Shown here piece after piece: positions 36,431-37,994 of a stretch of 37,994 nt of DNA. Position 1 is the stretch's first letter; the number at the start of each line of letters is the position of its first letter. The notes under the pieces are model-generated. The model had not been told where the DNA came from and made no database searches. It saw only the letters and a list, made by a program, of their open reading frames with translations. A program made the translations under genes and the position numbers. The DNA comes from Ilumatobacteraceae bacterium (GTDB taxonomy: Bacteria > Actinomycetota > Acidimicrobiia > Acidimicrobiales > Ilumatobacteraceae): assembly GCA_016463105.1 (NCBI GenBank), contig JAEMRY010000002.1, positions 18,799-56,792 of the forward strand, in the 5' to 3' direction.

Positions 36431-37156
36431 ATGCAGCAATTAATTTTTATCGGCCTGATCGTCTTGTTTGCGTCGGTTATTCAAGCACTCTTTGGGTTCG
36501 GATTTGGCCTGATATCAGTGCCGCTGATGATTTTCTTCATAGATCTTCCAACAGCCGTAGTCACCGCAACATCTGTATCCACTGTTAGTTGTGCCGTGCA
36601 ATGGTGGCAGTCGCGAGCGGTGAAGGCAAGAGAAATGTCGCGGCGACTTGTTTGTTCTGCGATTATTGGTATGCCTTTTGGGTTGTGGTTGTTGCTAAAT
36701 GTCGACGTTCGGTTGATGAAAGCAATCCTCGGAATAGTTGTCTTGATCGGTGTGTTTTTGAGCATCAAGGGTTTTGATCTACAACGATTGCCAAAATCAT
36801 TTGACTATGCGATGGGTGTCGTTTCTGGTGTGTTATCGACTGCGACGTCAACTAATGGGCCACCTTTGGTGTTTTTGCTGCACTCGCGTCATTACACACC
36901 AGAGAACTTTCGCGCTGTGTTGAATCGCGTCTTCACGATTTTGAACTTTCTCACATTGGTGACTTTTATCGTCGCTGGTAAATTCACGTCCGAGGCGATG
37001 CGATTAGCGATGATCTCTATTCCAGTGATGGGAGTAGGTGTATGGCTCGGCACTCGGGCTCGCAAAAGTATTAATCCAGAAAACTTCAGAAATCTCGTAG
37101 TCGGTTTGTTATTTATTAGCGGGCTAAGCGCGCTTGCTAACTCTTTGCTTAGTTAG
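36431..37156 (+). CDS. TauE/SafE-family membrane permease
   Basis: Integral membrane protein of 241 residues with about seven to eight hydrophobic helices. The first helix region reads FGFGFGLISVPLMIFF. The second half has STNGPPLVFLLHSRHYTPENFRAVLNRVF, as in the TauE/SafE (DUF81) family. Known members move sulfite, sulfoacetate, taurine-derived anions or other organic anions. The start is ATG, ten bases after the aminotransferase stop, so the two are probably co-transcribed. A role in uptake of the cluster's substrate or export of an acidic product is inference. It converges on the metallo-hydrolase gene with a ten-base gap. Confidence 0.88.
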   Translation: MQQLIFIGLIVLFASVIQALFGFGFGLISVPLMIFFIDLPTAVVTATSVSTVSCAVQWWQSRAVKAREMSRRLVCSAIIGMPFGLWLLLNVDVRLMKAILGIVVLIGVFLSIKGFDLQRLPKSFDYAMGVVSGVLSTATSTNGPPLVFLLHSRHYTPENFRAVLNRVFTILNFLTLVTFIVAGKFTSEAMRLAMISIPVMGVGVWLGTRARKSINPENFRNLVVGLLFISGLSALANSLLS

Positions 37157-37166
37157 TTGATTTTTT

Positions 37167-37886
37167 CTAGCGACCGAACCACTCAAGCCATTGCTGCTGG
37201 GTTTGCGGCTTAAAGACATTATTTGTTGCGACAACATCACCTAAATCACTAGACGGCATAGCCGAATATTGGTGACCCGGGCAAACAAGTGTGTCGTGAG
37301 GTAGTTGGGCAAGTTTCTGCAGACTGAAATACATTTCGCCAGGGTCACTTCCTGGAAGGTCAGTTCTTCCGCATCCTTCTAGAAAAAGCGTGTCTCCAGC
37401 AACTAGTCGCTGTTCAACTAAAAAACATTGGCTACCTGGCGTGTGACCAGGTGTGTGCACGAATGTGATGTCGATTTCACCGACAGTCAATTTGTCGCCG
37501 CTCTCATGGGCAGCGAGATCTTTCTCTGAAATTCCGGTAGTGCGAGTTACCCAAGCAGACTCATTTTTGTTGACATGAATCGGCACTTGTTTTGTTTCGA
37601 GCAGCGCAGCAACACCTTCAATATTCATCCCCATCATTGACCCACCAACGTGGTCAGGGTGGTAGTGCGTAGCCAAGACTCCGACGAGGTTCATCTGGTC
37701 TTGTTCAACAATTTGCAATAAATCACTGACCGCGTAAGCAGGGTCAATAATCACGCACTCACGAGTCTTTGTGTCGCCGATTAAATAAACAAAATTGACC
37801 ATTTGACTGGCAAGTTGGTCAGATACAGCGAAGTCCCGCCCCGAAAGTAACTGCCGAAAATAAAGTCGGTCGCTAATTTTGTTCAT
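37167..37886 (-). CDS. Metallo-beta-lactamase-fold hydrolase (glyoxalase II / persulfide dioxygenase-like)
   Basis: Soluble metal hydrolase of 239 residues. The metal site is complete: THYHPDHVGG, HTPGHTPGSQC, VAGDTLF (bridging Asp) and CPGHQYS. GCGRTDLPGSDP resembles the ETHE1/glyoxalase II branch, which acts on glutathione- or thiol-linked substrates with Fe or Zn. There is no rhodanese domain. The start is ATG at 37886, 32 bases from the divergent Gfo/Idh gene. A TAACCT lies eight bases upstream on its strand. The exact substrate is not predictable. Confidence 0.9.
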   Translation of the reverse strand: MNKISDRLYFRQLLSGRDFAVSDQLASQMVNFVYLIGDTKTRECVIIDPAYAVSDLLQIVEQDQMNLVGVLATHYHPDHVGGSMMGMNIEGVAALLETKQVPIHVNKNESAWVTRTTGISEKDLAAHESGDKLTVGEIDITFVHTPGHTPGSQCFLVEQRLVAGDTLFLEGCGRTDLPGSDPGEMYFSLQKLAQLPHDTLVCPGHQYSAMPSSDLGDVVATNNVFKPQTQQQWLEWFGR

Positions 37887-37906
37887 GCGTCAATAGGTTA
37901 GCGACC

Positions 37907-37912
37907 TAGTCT
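37907..37912 (+). promoter_or_regulatory. Candidate leaderless -10 for the Gfo/Idh gene
   Basis: TAGTCT lies exactly six bases before the GTG at 37919. It overlaps a small inverted repeat, TAGGT (37894-37898) and ACCTA (37904-37908), in the divergent gap, which might be a regulatory site. Confidence 0.35.
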
Positions 37913-37918
37913 GAAACT

Positions 37919-37994
37919 GTGAGTTTCTCTAATCCGATTCTGCGTTACGCAATGATCGGCACGGGGATGATGGGGTGCGAACATATTCGTAATC
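37919..37994 (+). CDS. Gfo/Idh/MocA-type oxidoreductase, N-terminal fragment (runs off window)
   Basis: Only 25 codons are inside the window, starting at a GTG. The peptide MSFSNPILRYAMIGTGMMG, then CEHIRN, has a short N-terminus followed by a beta strand and GTGMMG-x-EHI. That is the Rossmann dinucleotide-binding start typical of the Gfo/Idh/MocA family of NAD(P)-dependent oxidoreductases. It is divergent from the metallo-hydrolase gene. The family call rests on this one motif, so the substrate and even the family are provisional. Confidence 0.6.
   Translation, partial: MSFSNPILRYAMIGTGMMGCEHIRN

Noticed and set aside
1..37994. CRISPR arrays, insertion sequences, prophage or toxin-antitoxin genes
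   Set aside because: No regularly spaced repeats, transposase or integrase motifs, terminal inverted repeats or phage-type genes were seen on either strand.

Overview
This is a stretch of bacterial chromosome that fits an actinobacterium, most likely a moderate-GC, free-living member of Acidimicrobiia (Ilumatobacter or freshwater/marine relatives). That placement is inference. It rests on the linked order polA-rpsA-coaE-uvrB-uvrA-uvrC-rapZ-gap-pgk-tpiA, a PolA with a degenerate 3'-5' exonuclease domain and a Tyr-type O-helix, many GTG/TTG starts, several apparently leaderless genes and a secG-linked tRNA-Leu. Coding density is very high, and no stretch above about 100 bases lacks a gene or RNA.

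Region 1 (1-14493) is a conserved housekeeping block on the + strand. It holds DNA polymerase I (cut by the window edge), ribosomal protein S1, dephospho-CoA kinase, the complete UvrB-UvrA-UvrC excision repair set, RapZ, and the glycolytic run GAPDH-PGK-TIM. The yvcK and whiA genes that usually sit between rapZ and gap in Gram-positives are absent. PGK is shortened internally by about 20 residues.

Region 2 (14494-20296) is a five-gene peptide-type ABC importer placed between tpiA and secG. Its lipoprotein binding protein looks circularly permuted: the segment that normally begins the SBP_bac_5 fold is at the C-terminus. A strong hairpin separates the binding-protein gene from the permease and ATPase genes.

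Region 3 (20300-24467) holds secG, a tRNA-Leu whose anticodon reads AAG (rare in bacteria), an MFS transporter, an aldonolactone oxidase and a DEAD-box RNA helicase.

Region 4 (24468-37994) is accessory metabolism. A run of eight minus-strand genes, mostly overlapping by 1-4 bases, encodes an M20 N-carbamoyl-L-amino-acid/allantoate-type amidohydrolase, a D-carbamoylase-type nitrilase, a fused Fe-S/molybdenum hydroxylase of XdhD type, an N-terminally shortened SsnA-like aminohydrolase, an LLM-class flavin/F420 oxidoreductase, and a three-subunit xanthine-dehydrogenase-type hydroxylase. Divergent from it are a class III aminotransferase and a TauE/SafE permease, then a metallo-beta-lactamase-fold hydrolase and the start of a Gfo/Idh oxidoreductase. 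Together these suggest oxidation, ring opening or deamination, and carbamoyl removal from a nitrogen heterocycle (purine-, pyrimidine- or hydantoin-like), ending in an amino acid. The substrate is not determinable from sequence alone.

A recurrent signal is a TANNNT hexamer exactly six bases before a GTG or ATG start at six genes. It is consistent with leaderless promoters.
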